Below, in pieces: positions 26,077 to 36,477 of a DNA stretch of 64,000 nt. The translations under genes and the position numbers were made by a program. Location of the stretch: the NCBI GenBank assembly GCA_041399065.1, contig JAWKTN010000004.1, positions 868,001 through 932,000 of the forward strand, read 5' to 3'. Numbering within the stretch: position 1 is the stretch's first letter; each line of letters opens with the position of its first letter. Origin of the DNA: JAGQPD01 sp020426865. GTDB taxonomy: Bacteria; Planctomycetota; Planctomycetia; Pirellulales; Pirellulaceae. Under the pieces are notes generated by a model. The model was not told the DNA's origin, did no database searches, and was given only the letters and a program-made list of their open reading frames with translations.

Positions 26077-28683
26077 CTAATCGCGCGGCATCGGTTCATT
26101 CCAGACCATGACTTCGGTCACACCGCTGCGGGATTGGCCGTGATGGAGGAATACGATGCGAATCTTCGCGGTGGTGACCGGCGAAAACGTTGCGACGTTC
26201 CATTGGCTGCCGGCCGGTCGCTCCGGCGTCTTTCTCATTCCTTCGACGTCGCGCCACCCGCTGCCATTGTGGACCTGAATCGTATAAGAATCTGGCGGTT
26301 GAACTCCGCCCCGGTCATCGTAAATGGCCAACTCGACGCGTCGACATTCCACCTGTTTCCCAAAGTCAATCTCCAACCAGTCCGATTCTTCGGGAGATTC
26401 GTAACTCGTCCAGCGGTTCGTGGGGGTGGGCAAGAAGTTGGTCACGCCGTCATTGGCCGACTCAGGAACACCGCCGAAACGATCGTGATGACTGGCGGTC
26501 GCCCGAGGGAACTTCGACGCGCCACCGTTGTAAGCCAAGTTGCCGGGGGGATGAGGTAGTCGTTCCAAAGGCAACTCGGCGTCACCCCAAGCTTCAAACT
26601 CGGTAAGTCCCGACACGTGGCCTGTTGCATGCACCAACGTCGCACGCAGTCGCGTTGTTTGGACCGTTGGAAACTTCACAACATACGGCCGATGTCCTTC
26701 AATGCGGCTTTGGGAGTTGCCATTCGGCAAAGCTTGCCACTTACCATCGATCCAAGCGTCCAAATCAATTCGCTGCGGGGCGCGAATCGGCGAGACTTCG
26801 TTGCTGTTTTCGGTTCGGCCCGAATCTTCCAACACGTAGAGCTTTACCGTATCGACCGCGCGAGCTACGCCAAAATGGACCTCTACCCAATCTTCGGCAT
26901 TGGCGGTACCTTCGCATGTCCATCGATTGGGTGGGTGTCGTAGATACCAGTAGTTACCATCGTGAATCTTCCCCAACGATGTACTCTCCGATGTAAACGA
27001 TGCGTTCCACCGCGGGAAAAAGGTTCCATCGTTATTGGCAGCAAAGTTCGTGCGTGTCGTATCGCCCTGTTTGGCGACAGCGTTTGGTCTCGTCAACGGG
27101 ACCGCACCCGGAATGACTAGGCGGTTAAGATTCGAGGAGGTCGATACGATTTTCCCGTCGACAAGGACATGGAACCCCGTTCCCTTACCGTAGCGATTGC
27201 CAGACTTGTCCCACAAAACCGACACTTGATGGCCGCGATAGGAAACGTCATCCAACGCGAAATAGTCCCAGTTCGGCGGCGCCAGCGGATACAACTCCAA
27301 TGCGTCATCGTCTCGCGGGATCAAGCCGACCAGGCCCGTGATAATCAAATCGCAGTAGCCCGAATGGAAGTAGTGCTCTGAGTGGTTGTACGCATCATGG
27401 CCCTCAAAGGAACCGGTGTCCGGATGCAACGCTTCGGCAAGGTAGGGTTTTCCATCTTTGCGATGCGACCGGGCGTAGATTCGCAGCAACTCGACATAAT
27501 TGGCGTTTGTGAGTACCCGGCCATCGTTTTGTAACAGGTTGGCCAGCGCTTTGAGTGTCTGTGTCGTGGCATACGGCCACGATTGGCCGCTCCACCAACA
27601 ACAGCTCTTTTGCAGCAAGAACATCGGATCGTTGCGTTCCACGGTCGACGGACCAAATCCGGCATAAAACCCATCACGATCCATCAGCTTTTTCCAGGCA
27701 ACTTCATATCGCGACTCGCCGCGAAACAGATTGAACTGCCAAGGAACATAACCGATCAGTTCGCGGCCGTGTGTGTCGCCGGCGAATTTTCCCGTCTCGT
27801 ATGTTTTGGAAAGGGCTTTCATTTCGAATCCGTCGCGGTGTTCGTCATTTTTGAGCACCGGAAAGAAAAACTTGCGGCGCTCATCCCACATCAGGGCGAT
27901 CATCTTTTCTCTCAATGCGTCCGCCTTGGCGTCGAACTGTTGTGATAGCTCGGTTTCGTTTACCAAATTTGCGATTTTGGCAATGGCCTTGGCATCGGCC
28001 CACATATAAGCGTTAAACGAAGGCCGATAGCTGGGCGCACCTCGCAAGATATCCTGCGTTTGCCGGCTGTTGATATTGAATTCCATCCCATCGTCGTGGC
28101 CCGTCTGCCAGAATAGACCAACGTCAGGCACGAATTGTCGGTGCGACCAACCTTCGTAGTTGGTGATCAAATCCGGCAACAGGTCAATCATCAAATCACG
28201 ATTTGGGTGGACGAGGTCAACGGCCCACACCGAGTCGGCCAACCACGTCGAGTAGTTGCGAGGCTGGGCACCTGGCGTACGGAACCAATAGCGACTGTAG
28301 TCGTTAGCGATCCGCGGTGACTTCAACCAACGCGCCTCGTACAACTGATGTCCGGCGGGACAACTGATCGCTCCGTACGCCCCCGACCAGAACGGCCGAT
28401 CAATGAACTCAGTAAAGGAATATCCACTATTGGGTGATCCGTATGTCAAGTGCTTGGTCAACAAGTCCCAGCGGTAATAGTAAGTGGTCGTGATGTCGGC
28501 ATCCGGGCACTCGAAAAAGGGAATGTTCTGCCGATACCAATCGAAATCGCGGTTGTCCCAAAATGACTGGGCATTCAATTGTTGATCCTTGTCCAAGACC
28601 TGCCCCAAAGACGTGCCGGCAACGCACAGCAATTGGAGGCAGATCAACAGCAGTTTTGTGATATGTCCTCGTTGTCTACTCAT
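26077..28683 (-). CDS. MGH1-like glycoside hydrolase with two F5/8-type C-terminal domains, secreted
   Basis: 868 residues from ATG 28683, which gives the signal peptide KLLLICLQLLCVAGTSLG directly; the frame extends to 28725. Residues about 30-480 are an (alpha/alpha)6-barrel hydrolase of the mannosylglycerate-hydrolase-like / GH63-like group, with DITTTYYYRWDLLTKHL, VGLFWQTGHDDGMEFNIN and CCWWSGQSWPYATTQTLKAL. Two discoidin-like carbohydrate-binding domains follow, each with a WTxxExxxxxDWxExxFG pattern (WTCEGTANAEDWVEVHFG, WTSYESPEESDWLEIDFG). It probably trims glycans outside the cytoplasm; the linkage is unknown. Divergent from the GNAT gene by 148 bp. Confidence 0.83.
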   Translation of the reverse strand: MSRQRGHITKLLLICLQLLCVAGTSLGQVLDKDQQLNAQSFWDNRDFDWYRQNIPFFECPDADITTTYYYRWDLLTKHLTYGSPNSGYSFTEFIDRPFWSGAYGAISCPAGHQLYEARWLKSPRIANDYSRYWFRTPGAQPRNYSTWLADSVWAVDLVHPNRDLMIDLLPDLITNYEGWSHRQFVPDVGLFWQTGHDDGMEFNINSRQTQDILRGAPSYRPSFNAYMWADAKAIAKIANLVNETELSQQFDAKADALREKMIALMWDERRKFFFPVLKNDEHRDGFEMKALSKTYETGKFAGDTHGRELIGYVPWQFNLFRGESRYEVAWKKLMDRDGFYAGFGPSTVERNDPMFLLQKSCCWWSGQSWPYATTQTLKALANLLQNDGRVLTNANYVELLRIYARSHRKDGKPYLAEALHPDTGSFEGHDAYNHSEHYFHSGYCDLIITGLVGLIPRDDDALELYPLAPPNWDYFALDDVSYRGHQVSVLWDKSGNRYGKGTGFHVLVDGKIVSTSSNLNRLVIPGAVPLTRPNAVAKQGDTTRTNFAANNDGTFFPRWNASFTSESTSLGKIHDGNYWYLRHPPNRWTCEGTANAEDWVEVHFGVARAVDTVKLYVLEDSGRTENSNEVSPIRAPQRIDLDAWIDGKWQALPNGNSQSRIEGHRPYVVKFPTVQTTRLRATLVHATGHVSGLTEFEAWGDAELPLERLPHPPGNLAYNGGASKFPRATASHHDRFGGVPESANDGVTNFLPTPTNRWTSYESPEESDWLEIDFGKQVECRRVELAIYDDRGGVQPPDSYTIQVHNGSGWRDVEGMRKTPERPAGSQWNVATFSPVTTAKIRIVFLHHGQSRSGVTEVMVWNEPMPRD

Positions 28684-28831
28684 CGCTTGGCACCCAATAC
28701 TATGTGGTTCGAGGTATTGCCGCATCCGCCGTCAACTGGTTAGCCTTGAGAGATCATTGACACGCGGCGACAATAGGTCTTGTCCGATCGCTGGCAACAA
28801 AACCACCCCGGATCCTTGTGTCGTCCTACTC

Positions 28832-29425
28832 ATGGTTGAAGCCCCCCACGGCCCTGCATCCTCAGCTCTGACCTTCAAGATTGCCGATACTCCCCAGGAG
28901 CTCGAGCAGATCGACCAACTATTGTATCGCACGTTTGTTCTGGAAGTACCCCGGTATGATGACCCCGGCACCGACCGGCTGACCGACAAATTCCATGAAC
29001 GGAACGTCTATTTCGTGGCCGTTCGCGGCGATGCCGTGCAAGGCATGGTGGCCGTTCACGATCGTCCACCCTTTTCCGTGGCCTCGGCCATGAAGAACCC
29101 AGGTTTGCTCGACGAATTGGGACCGCGAATTGTCGAAGCAAGAATTCTTGCCATCAAGCCTGAGGAACGCGGCGGAATGGCATTCTGGGGGTTGGCGTGT
29201 GCGGTATGTGATTTCGCCCTGGTTCGTCGCTACGACGCCATCGTCATCACAGGCCTAACCAAGCGACAGAGGATGTATGAAAAAATGGGGTTTGGGGCGA
29301 TTGGCCCGCCCGTGTTACTCGGCGCTGAACGATTTACGCCCATGGCGGCCAACTTGTCGGCTATTCCGCCACATCTGCAGTTGGCCCTGGAGCATTGGAG
29401 GCGACGCCACGGCAAACAGGCCTAA
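28832..29425 (+). CDS. GNAT-family N-acetyltransferase-like protein
   Basis: 197 residues from ATG 28832; the frame is open to 28589 but that upstream part lies in the hydrolase gene. The fold is visible as a series of strands: ALTFKIADTPQELEQIDQLLYRTFV, VYFVAVRGDAVQGMVAVHD, EARILAIKPEERGGMAFWGL (acetyl-CoA loop region) and DAIVITGLTKRQRMYEKMGF. The YEKMGF block is typical of GNAT enzymes. It resembles N-acyl amino acid synthase-type acyltransferases as much as simple acetyltransferases, so the donor is uncertain. No clear operon partner. Confidence 0.75.
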   Translation: MVEAPHGPASSALTFKIADTPQELEQIDQLLYRTFVLEVPRYDDPGTDRLTDKFHERNVYFVAVRGDAVQGMVAVHDRPPFSVASAMKNPGLLDELGPRIVEARILAIKPEERGGMAFWGLACAVCDFALVRRYDAIVITGLTKRQRMYEKMGFGAIGPPVLLGAERFTPMAANLSAIPPHLQLALEHWRRRHGKQA

Positions 29426-29615
29426 TACTTGTTAGTTCGAGGTATTCAGGCATCGTTTTCGACACACAAACCATGTGACATGCAAGGTACCGTGTGTGGC
29501 GTTGTCCGCCTTACCATGCTATGATCCTCCTCATGTTCCATGACGACCCTGGGACTTCGCCGAGCGAACTAGCGTTTCGTTGATGTCGGTACTTCGCCGC
29601 ACGAGAGACACGACC

Positions 29616-31184
29616 ATGTCACTATTGCGAGATCAAATTGCTGTGAGTGCGTTGCTTGCGAACCTCTGTCTCGTCGCGGTGATTCCTGCTCAGGGAGCCC
29701 CCCTTCCCAACATCGTCCAGATCATGTGCGACGACCTGGGTTGGGGCGACGTGGGCTTCAACGGCAACTCCGTCATTCATACCCCGCAATTGGATGAAAT
29801 GGCTCGATCGGGAATCGTCTTTACACGCTTCTATGCGGCCGCACCAGTATGCAGCCCAACTCGCGGTGCTTCTTTGACCGGGCGGCACCCCTACCGTTAT
29901 GGAATCCTATCCGCCAACGTTGGCCATATGCTGCCACGCGAATTGACGGTGGCAGAGATACTGCAGGAAGCGGGGTACACGACGGGCCACTTTGGTAAAT
30001 GGCATTTGGGGACGATGACGAAGACACAACGCGATTCCAACCGTGGCGGCCCTCGCGGTGCCGAACACTACTCACCACCGCAGGACAATGGGTTTGATGT
30101 CTGTTTCTCGACCGAAGCAAAAGTCCCCACTTGGGATCCGCTGATCAAGCCCAAAGGTGCCAAAGGCAACTGGTGGGCACCTCTCGCCGAAGGCGTTGAT
30201 AGTGAAGCCGTTGATGATGAAGGCGTTGATGATGAAGCCGTTGATGATGAAGGCGTTGATGATGAAGGTGTTGATGATGAAGGTGATAACGTTGAAGAAT
30301 ATGGCACCAGTTACTGGAACGAGCGAGGCGAGCGCGTGACCAACAATGTCAGCGGCGACGATTCTCGGGTCATCATCGATCGAGTCGTGCCATTTATCGA
30401 ATCGGCTGCTCGCGAACAGAAACCGTTTTACGCGGTGGTGTGGTACCACGCACCACACTTGCCGGTCGTAGCCGGCCCCAAGTACACCGCCATGTACCCC
30501 GAAAGTGATCCGTATGAGGCCCATTATTTCGGTTGTATCACGGCGATGGACGAACAACTTGGGCGCTTGCGTAGCACCCTTCGTCGATTGGGTATCGCTG
30601 ACAACACCCTGGTCACCTTTTGTTCGGATAATGGCCCTGAGGGTGCATCGCGGAAAGTGGCGGGCGCTGGCAAAGGGGCTCCCGGTTCGGCCGGACCGTT
30701 TCGCGGCCGCAAGCGTGATCTTTACGAAGGCGGTATTCGCGTGCCTGCCATTATCGAATGGCCCACGCGCATTTCCGCTGGATCACGTACGGATTTCCCA
30801 GCAGTAACGAGTGACTACGTGCCGACCTTCCTGGAAGCAATCGGTAAGCCTCTTCCCAGCGATCGGCAATTCGACGGCGTCAGTTTGATACCGGTCCTTC
30901 AGCTTCGGGGAACGGAGCATTTGCGATCGCGACCGATAGCATTTGAGTTTGCCGGCAAATCAGCCCTCATCGACAACCGCTTCAAGTTGATCCGCTGTCC
31001 ACACGGGGCAAAACAAGGAAACACCGCCATCCTGCCCACCGGAACAGGCCAATACGAGTTGTACGACATCATCGCCGACCCCGAGGAATCCAATGATATC
31101 GCGGCCGATCACCGCGACATCGTGGATCACATGTCCGAACAACTCGCACGCTGGCAAGCCGAGTGCCAACATGATCTCGAATGA
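29616..31184 (+). CDS. Type I sulfatase (arylsulfatase family), secreted, with acidic tandem repeat
   Basis: 522 residues from ATG 29616 (GAGAG about nine bases upstream, signal peptide AVSALLANLCLVAVIPAQGA follows); earlier in-frame starts exist at 29580-29583. The alkaline-phosphatase-fold sulfatase begins NIVQIMCDDLGWGDVGFNGN, and the formylglycine motif CSPTRGASLTGR is at about residue 84, so Cys is matured by a sulfatase-modifying enzyme encoded elsewhere. Metal and catalytic blocks FGKWHLG, YHAPHLP and FCSDNGPEG are all present. Between residues about 193 and 223 is a run of VDDEA/VDDEG pentapeptides encoded by a 15-bp DNA repeat, unusual within the catalytic domain. Likely target: sulfated algal polysaccharide. 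Confidence 0.9.
   Translation: MSLLRDQIAVSALLANLCLVAVIPAQGAPLPNIVQIMCDDLGWGDVGFNGNSVIHTPQLDEMARSGIVFTRFYAAAPVCSPTRGASLTGRHPYRYGILSANVGHMLPRELTVAEILQEAGYTTGHFGKWHLGTMTKTQRDSNRGGPRGAEHYSPPQDNGFDVCFSTEAKVPTWDPLIKPKGAKGNWWAPLAEGVDSEAVDDEGVDDEAVDDEGVDDEGVDDEGDNVEEYGTSYWNERGERVTNNVSGDDSRVIIDRVVPFIESAAREQKPFYAVVWYHAPHLPVVAGPKYTAMYPESDPYEAHYFGCITAMDEQLGRLRSTLRRLGIADNTLVTFCSDNGPEGASRKVAGAGKGAPGSAGPFRGRKRDLYEGGIRVPAIIEWPTRISAGSRTDFPAVTSDYVPTFLEAIGKPLPSDRQFDGVSLIPVLQLRGTEHLRSRPIAFEFAGKSALIDNRFKLIRCPHGAKQGNTAILPTGTGQYELYDIIADPEESNDIAADHRDIVDHMSEQLARWQAECQHDLE
30192..30281 (+). repeat. Six copies of a 15-bp repeat inside the sulfatase
   Basis: Unit GSCGTTGATGATGAA (S is G or C) repeated six times in frame, encoding AVDDE or GVDDE. 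The first copy has AGT for GAT. Confidence 0.9.
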
Positions 31185-31245
31185 AAAATGCGCACCGCCT
31201 TTTGAACACCAACGTATCTTGAATAGCCCATAGCGAGAACCAATC

Positions 31246-32166
31246 ATGTTTTCGGACCGAGCGAATGCCGCCAGACGTTTTCTTACGCAAAGATATCGAT
31301 CATTCCTGGCGATGGCATGTTGGGTGATGGCGGCCACGATTGCGTCGACCGTGACCGGTCTTGCATGGGCCGATGAACCAACGGAATTGGCCAAGTCGCT
31401 GTTGTTTCATGCGTCATTCGACGGATCCACGGATGCCGATTTTGCTCGCGGTGACCGCCGCCTCTATACGCGAGCAACCTTGGACGAGAAAAACGAACAG
31501 ATCGGTATGCACAGCGATGCGGTTGCACTCAGTCCATCAACGGGCCGATACGGCGGTGCACTACGGTTCAACAAGAAATCCGATCCGGTCATCCTCTACC
31601 ATGGCGAAGACAACGTTCCGTCGCTCGACCACGACAGCGGAGGGACAATCTCCTTGTGGATGAAACTTGATCCGGATGCCGATCTGGCTCCCGGCTATGT
31701 CGACCCGCTGCAAATAACCGACAAGGCGTGGAATGACGCCTGCCTGTTTGTTGACTTCACGGACAAAGTGCCGCGCAAGTTTCGCCTGGGTGTCTTTTCC
31801 GATTACAAGTTCTGGAATCCCAACGATCGCCCCTGGGACGATATCCCTGATGCTGAGCGCCCATTTGTCGCCGTCGACAAGCCACCGTTCTCACGTGAAC
31901 GGTGGACCCACGTCGCAATCACATTTGAAAACTTCAATCGCGTGGAACAAGCTGCCGATACAACGTTGTACCTTGACGCAAAGTCGCAGGGCACGTTGCG
32001 CGGCCCGCAACGGTTTACGTGGGATCCCAAACAGGTCGTGATCATGCTGGGGATCTACTACACGGGACAACTCGACGATTTTGCGATCTTCAATCGGCCA
32101 TTGTCCACTGACGAAATCGGAACGCTCTACGAACTGAAAAGCGGCGTCGCGCAACTGCGCAAGTAG
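31246..32166 (+). CDS. Secreted LamG / concanavalin A-like lectin-fold protein
   Basis: 306 residues. The signal segment AMACWVMAATIASTVTGLAWA is followed by one jelly-roll domain: LLFHASFDGSTDADFARG at its start, GGALRFNKKSDPVILYHG, GTISLWMKLDPDA, RERWTHVAITFENF and GQLDDFAIFNRPLSTDEI. This order of blocks is the LamG/LamGL pattern used for glycan binding. It begins 61 bp after the sulfatase stop on the same strand, so the two are likely co-transcribed and may act on the same polysaccharide. No catalytic residues recognised. Confidence 0.82.
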   Translation: MFSDRANAARRFLTQRYRSFLAMACWVMAATIASTVTGLAWADEPTELAKSLLFHASFDGSTDADFARGDRRLYTRATLDEKNEQIGMHSDAVALSPSTGRYGGALRFNKKSDPVILYHGEDNVPSLDHDSGGTISLWMKLDPDADLAPGYVDPLQITDKAWNDACLFVDFTDKVPRKFRLGVFSDYKFWNPNDRPWDDIPDAERPFVAVDKPPFSRERWTHVAITFENFNRVEQAADTTLYLDAKSQGTLRGPQRFTWDPKQVVIMLGIYYTGQLDDFAIFNRPLSTDEIGTLYELKSGVAQLRK

Positions 32167-32205
32167 GCCCAGCGATTCAACAACGCAGACGATTCGTGGT
32201 AGCGC

Positions 32206-35200
32206 CTAGTATTCAGCCCATACACTATCAAGAACCTTGACACGCGACGACCTTGCTTCCCACGAAAACTCGTCCACAATCCTTGGTCGTCGCATGGTTA
32301 CTCGACGTGCGGCGACGTTCGTCGAATCCACATCCGATCCAAGGGTAACCCGACCTGTACCGGCCGACGTCGCTGGCGCGGACACCGACGCCTGTGCGCC
32401 GTCACGGGCAGCATTCCAAAGATTAAGATCTGTCGAGTCCGTCACACCGTCGGCATTGAAATCACCGCTCGCAAAATCCGTTTCGGTCTGGTATTTGAAC
32501 GCCTGCCAAATCTGATAGTCATCCCTATCGATCCTGGTGTCCCCGTTCGCGTCGCCAGGCAAGGCCTGATAGAGAACCAACTCGACCGATGTCGGGTGGT
32601 AAACCAAATCGGCGAACAGTCCATTGCCCAGATGTCGTTGTTCTTCAGTCCAGGGGCGGAATTGACCCTCGATGCTGGCGGCTGTCATTACTATCGTGCG
32701 TCGAGTTTCCCCTAGTGACGGAGGATCGTATCCGTCCGGGACAATGACTTCCAAGCCGCCGTCAAGCACCACGTTGCCGGACATCTCCATCATCCCAGCG
32801 GGCACGGCGCCATCGGCTGCGTCAGCCAACACGACCTGGTGACTATCGTTAGCGTCAAAGCGCGTCGTGCCATCATCCCGAATACGAACGACACCAAAAT
32901 CGATTTCACCGACACTGCCGCCTTCCGGCAACACAATAAAATGTCCGGGTGGCAATTCGGGAATCGCCCCTGCCGCGTCGGATGATGGATACGTCTGGAT
33001 GACGCCTTCGGGTAAGTCCGTGCGGATCATCATCGGACCGCCACGCAAACCATCCAGCACGTAAAAGCCAGCGTCGTAGAAATCGGTTACCGGGTTGTCT
33101 TCATCTGACTTGACGGCCGGCTCGTCGCTATCCATCCGACCATTGAGATTCAAATCCGCGTAGATAACAATGCCTCCCAGACCTGGCTCATTCGGATCGC
33201 GACGACCATCGCTATTGAGATCGCTCCAGACAAACCCGTGCACGCTGGCTGAATTCTTCAGTTGCTGATTTCCAAAATCGATCCCGTCCAATCGCCCACC
33301 TGACGGGAGCAGCAAATAGTGCGCATCAGGAAAATAGGGCGGAAGGATGCCAACGGGAGTTCCGTCGGGATTGGCAATGCCGGGGTTCACGTCCGGATCG
33401 GAGCCGGGCACATCGAAATAGATCAAGCCCGCAGGAAAGGTCTGCCGGTAGCCGTCGGGGATAATCTCGCGCACGATCGTCCATCCCGGGCGTACGTTTT
33501 CGAGCACGTACGTGCCGGTCTCGTCGATCTGCGGTGTTGCTGTGTTGTCGCCACGAGTGCGAGTGCTTGGTTCGCCGTCATCCAAGACGCCATTATGGTT
33601 AACGTCAACGTAGACTACGACACCAGCGATGCCCGGTTCTCCGTCGTCGCGTTGGGTATTTCCGTTAAGATCGTTCCACTTCAGGCCGCTTATCACACCT
33701 GGCTTGATCTGTTGATTGCCAAAGTCGACGCCTCCCACGTCATCTCCGGCCCCGAGCCAAATGTAGTGCGCACCTTCGCCATAAGGATACCAATCGGGTG
33801 GCAGGAAGTCGCCGACAACGCCGGTCGCGGGATCGATCGGCAGCGGCCCCAACGGGATCGGTCCCAACGGATAGGTCTGCATGTAACCATTCGGTACGAC
33901 TTCACGCACAACGTTCATGCCAGGACGCAAACCTGTCAATTTGTACGAGCCTACCAGTTCTTCCGGAGCACCAGCATCGATTCCCAATGATTTCGTGTGC
34001 GGTTCCCCTTGGTCCAGACTTCCGTTTCCGTTGACATCCACATAGATCGTGACTCCACCGATACCACGTTCGCCATCGTCACGCTGGCCGTTTCCATTGA
34101 CATCTTCCCACTTCGTACCGGAGACAGTCCCAGGCTTGAGTGGCATGTTGCCGAAGTTGATGCCGGTCGTTTTCTCGCCGGAGGTCACCCAAACCGTGTG
34201 CGCGTTCTCGAAATACGGGAAAGGAAAAATCTGCCCATCGGGGCCAATGATCTCGCCATTTGCTACATCGCCAACCATCGGCAGCGGTTCCGGCAGCGGA
34301 ATGATACCACCGACCGGGTACGTCTGTTGATATCCCGTAGGTACGACCTCTCGTACGACATAGAAGCCCGGCCGCAGGTTTTCAAACACGTAGTTGCCTG
34401 CCTCGTTTCCGGCCGTCCCGTCCACATCACGCATCGTACGCGTTTGAGGTTCGTTGTCGTCGGGCACCCCATTCCAATTCAGGTCGACATAGATCGTCAC
34501 ACCGGCCAGACCGCCTTCGTTGTTCTCGCGCACGCCGTTGCCGTTGAGGTCCTCCCATTTCGTACCCAAGATCGCTCCAGGCCGAATCGCGTGATTGCCA
34601 AAATCGATGCCGCTTGCCGTGGTTCCCGATTCGACGATTACGAAATGTGCCTGATCGGCCGGCCATGGCCAGTCGCCGACAAAGTTGCCCGCGGCGTCGA
34701 TTCGCTCGAACCAAATAATTGGATCAAAGATTGGACCGGCGGGATACGTCTGTTGGAATCCATCCGGGACGACTTCTCTCACAATGTAACTTCCGGGTTG
34801 AAGTGGTCCGAGACGATAGAATCCGGCCTCATTTCGTTCGGTCGTATTGGGATTGTCCTGGGAAGTGGTTGTCGACGTTTCGTTCGCGTCAAGTTGCCCG
34901 TTGCCGTTAGCGTCGATGTAGATCGTTACGCCCGCTAGTCCCGGCTCGTTATCTTCATGGAGACCGTTGCCATTCAGGTCGTCCCACTTCTGGCCCGTGA
35001 TTGCCCCCGCCTTTAATCGCTCGTTGCCAAAATCGATGCCGCTTGCCGTCGCGTCTCGGTCGACAAACACGACGTGGACACTTGGGTCGCCCCATGGCGG
35101 TGGCAAATATCCGTCAGGCAATCGAGTTGGCGGGAATGTCTGGCGGTATCCAGCCGGCACGACCTCTCGAATCATGTGGTAGCCTGGCTGCAAATGTTCC

Positions 35201-36051
35201 AGCTTGTAGGTCCCCAGCCGATCGAGACTTGTGGCCGAGTCGCCTCCCGCTGTCTCCGCTCGCGGCTCGCCTGCATCAAGACGACCGTTGCGATTGAGAT
35301 CGGAATAGATGGTCACACCACCTAAACCTGGTTCGTTCGCATCGCGAGCTCCATCGCCATCCAGATCCTCCCATTTTGTGCCAGTCACTACTCCGGTAAA
35401 CGGTTTTGCATTTCCGAAATCGATCCCACCGAGGATCTCGCCTTCATGAATGACGACTACGTGGCCATTTTCGACAGGACGGGGGAAGATCAATGGAAGA
35501 TTGGGATCGTCGGGATCCACCAAGGGGACAATACCGGTCGGAAACGTCTGGCGATACCCTTCGGGTACGATTTCACGAATCACGTGCAAACCGGCATTCA
35601 ATCGCAAGACATACGTCCCAACTTCTCGGCCGTCGGGCGTAGTGTCAAATGCCTGTGTCGTCGTACGAGGCTCGCCCTCGTCCCAAACGCCGTTGTAATT
35701 GAGATCCGAGTAGATCGCGACACCACCCAAGCCAGGCTCGGAGTCGTCCCGTTTGCCGTCTCCGTCTTCGTCATACCATTTTAGTCCCGTCACCGCACCC
35801 ACGACATCGCCCGGTTCGATCGGTGGAGACGTCGGATCAACCGTTCCGTCGCCGCCGACCGTTCCCCCCACAACCGCCGACACGCTTTCGCTGCCATCCC
35901 CCGGAATGTAGGTCGAATTCACCAGCAATCCGTCTGCCGCAAGCAATTGCCGCAGCTCGAGCCCCTCCGTCGCTAACGTCCGAAGGCCAAGCTTCCGCGA
36001 TCGACGCCCGGCGGATTTCGACTTCTTACTGGTAATTCGTTGTTCTTGCAT
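32206..36051 (-). CDS. Giant surface protein: seven SdrD B-like repeats plus dockerin-type end
   Basis: 1281 residues from ATG 36051. The N-terminus is basic (RITSKKSKSAGRRSRKLG) and has EGLELRQLLAADG, a variant of the planctomycete LEPR-XLL export motif. Seven repeats of about 110-130 residues follow, each beginning like TGTKWEDLDGDGARDANEPG and containing GVTIYxDxNxNGxxDxxEP, the Ca-binding SdrD B / prealbumin-like fold found in surface adhesins. Each ends with a YxVREVVPxGYxQTYP block. The C-terminus carries two dockerin-like Ca loops (GDANGDTRIDRDDYQIW, GDFNADGVTDSTDLNLW). It is probably a long Ca-stiffened rod at the cell surface. Divergent from another LEPR-type protein. Confidence 0.88.
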   Translation of the reverse strand: MQEQRITSKKSKSAGRRSRKLGLRTLATEGLELRQLLAADGLLVNSTYIPGDGSESVSAVVGGTVGGDGTVDPTSPPIEPGDVVGAVTGLKWYDEDGDGKRDDSEPGLGGVAIYSDLNYNGVWDEGEPRTTTQAFDTTPDGREVGTYVLRLNAGLHVIREIVPEGYRQTFPTGIVPLVDPDDPNLPLIFPRPVENGHVVVIHEGEILGGIDFGNAKPFTGVVTGTKWEDLDGDGARDANEPGLGGVTIYSDLNRNGRLDAGEPRAETAGGDSATSLDRLGTYKLEHLQPGYHMIREVVPAGYRQTFPPTRLPDGYLPPPWGDPSVHVVFVDRDATASGIDFGNERLKAGAITGQKWDDLNGNGLHEDNEPGLAGVTIYIDANGNGQLDANETSTTTSQDNPNTTERNEAGFYRLGPLQPGSYIVREVVPDGFQQTYPAGPIFDPIIWFERIDAAGNFVGDWPWPADQAHFVIVESGTTASGIDFGNHAIRPGAILGTKWEDLNGNGVRENNEGGLAGVTIYVDLNWNGVPDDNEPQTRTMRDVDGTAGNEAGNYVFENLRPGFYVVREVVPTGYQQTYPVGGIIPLPEPLPMVGDVANGEIIGPDGQIFPFPYFENAHTVWVTSGEKTTGINFGNMPLKPGTVSGTKWEDVNGNGQRDDGERGIGGVTIYVDVNGNGSLDQGEPHTKSLGIDAGAPEELVGSYKLTGLRPGMNVVREVVPNGYMQTYPLGPIPLGPLPIDPATGVVGDFLPPDWYPYGEGAHYIWLGAGDDVGGVDFGNQQIKPGVISGLKWNDLNGNTQRDDGEPGIAGVVVYVDVNHNGVLDDGEPSTRTRGDNTATPQIDETGTYVLENVRPGWTIVREIIPDGYRQTFPAGLIYFDVPGSDPDVNPGIANPDGTPVGILPPYFPDAHYLLLPSGGRLDGIDFGNQQLKNSASVHGFVWSDLNSDGRRDPNEPGLGGIVIYADLNLNGRMDSDEPAVKSDEDNPVTDFYDAGFYVLDGLRGGPMMIRTDLPEGVIQTYPSSDAAGAIPELPPGHFIVLPEGGSVGEIDFGVVRIRDDGTTRFDANDSHQVVLADAADGAVPAGMMEMSGNVVLDGGLEVIVPDGYDPPSLGETRRTIVMTAASIEGQFRPWTEEQRHLGNGLFADLVYHPTSVELVLYQALPGDANGDTRIDRDDYQIWQAFKYQTETDFASGDFNADGVTDSTDLNLWNAARDGAQASVSAPATSAGTGRVTLGSDVDSTNVAARRVTMRRPRIVDEFSWEARSSRVKVLDSVWAEY

Positions 36052-36477
36052 GACATACCCTCGAATGCGACTTGCAACCTGGATTTTCACGAAAAGGTAT
36101 AAGGTAAATGGAGAATCTTCAGAGAATCACGTTCCACTCATGGCACGGCACTTTGCGATATCCACTTTCGATCGGAAAGTGAACCAACCGTCACAGCTTG
36201 CAACGCGGCGGAAAATTCCGCTGTTTCCGACAACATAGATCTAACGCATCGGCGCTTCAGAGAATTCCTACAGGAACAGAAAGCCTACCAATTGGGCCAC
36301 AAGCGGTCAAGAAACGCTCAACGGACAAAACCCGTACAAACGGCACAAATCTAACTGCCGCGCGACGATTCCCGGCCGGATGCAGCGCCGCGTCATCCGC
36401 GACAACATATGTTTGTAGGTACAGATCCATCCAGCCTTCAGATTGCCCCGCCGCCACACTCCCCCCATTTTCCGGAC
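36052..36477. other. Divergent intergenic region between two giant surface-protein genes
   Basis: About 425 bp, more AT-rich than its neighbours. Must hold promoters for both directions, but no convincing sigma-70 pair or operator was found by eye. Short frames here are not credible genes. Confidence 0.4.

Noticed and set aside
30068..30307. Ser/Thr-rich 79-codon minus-strand frame
   Set aside because: It is the antisense of the VDDE repeat within the sulfatase.
33997..34938. 313-codon plus-strand frame
   Set aside because: Antisense shadow of the SdrD B repeat protein, created by its regular codon pattern.
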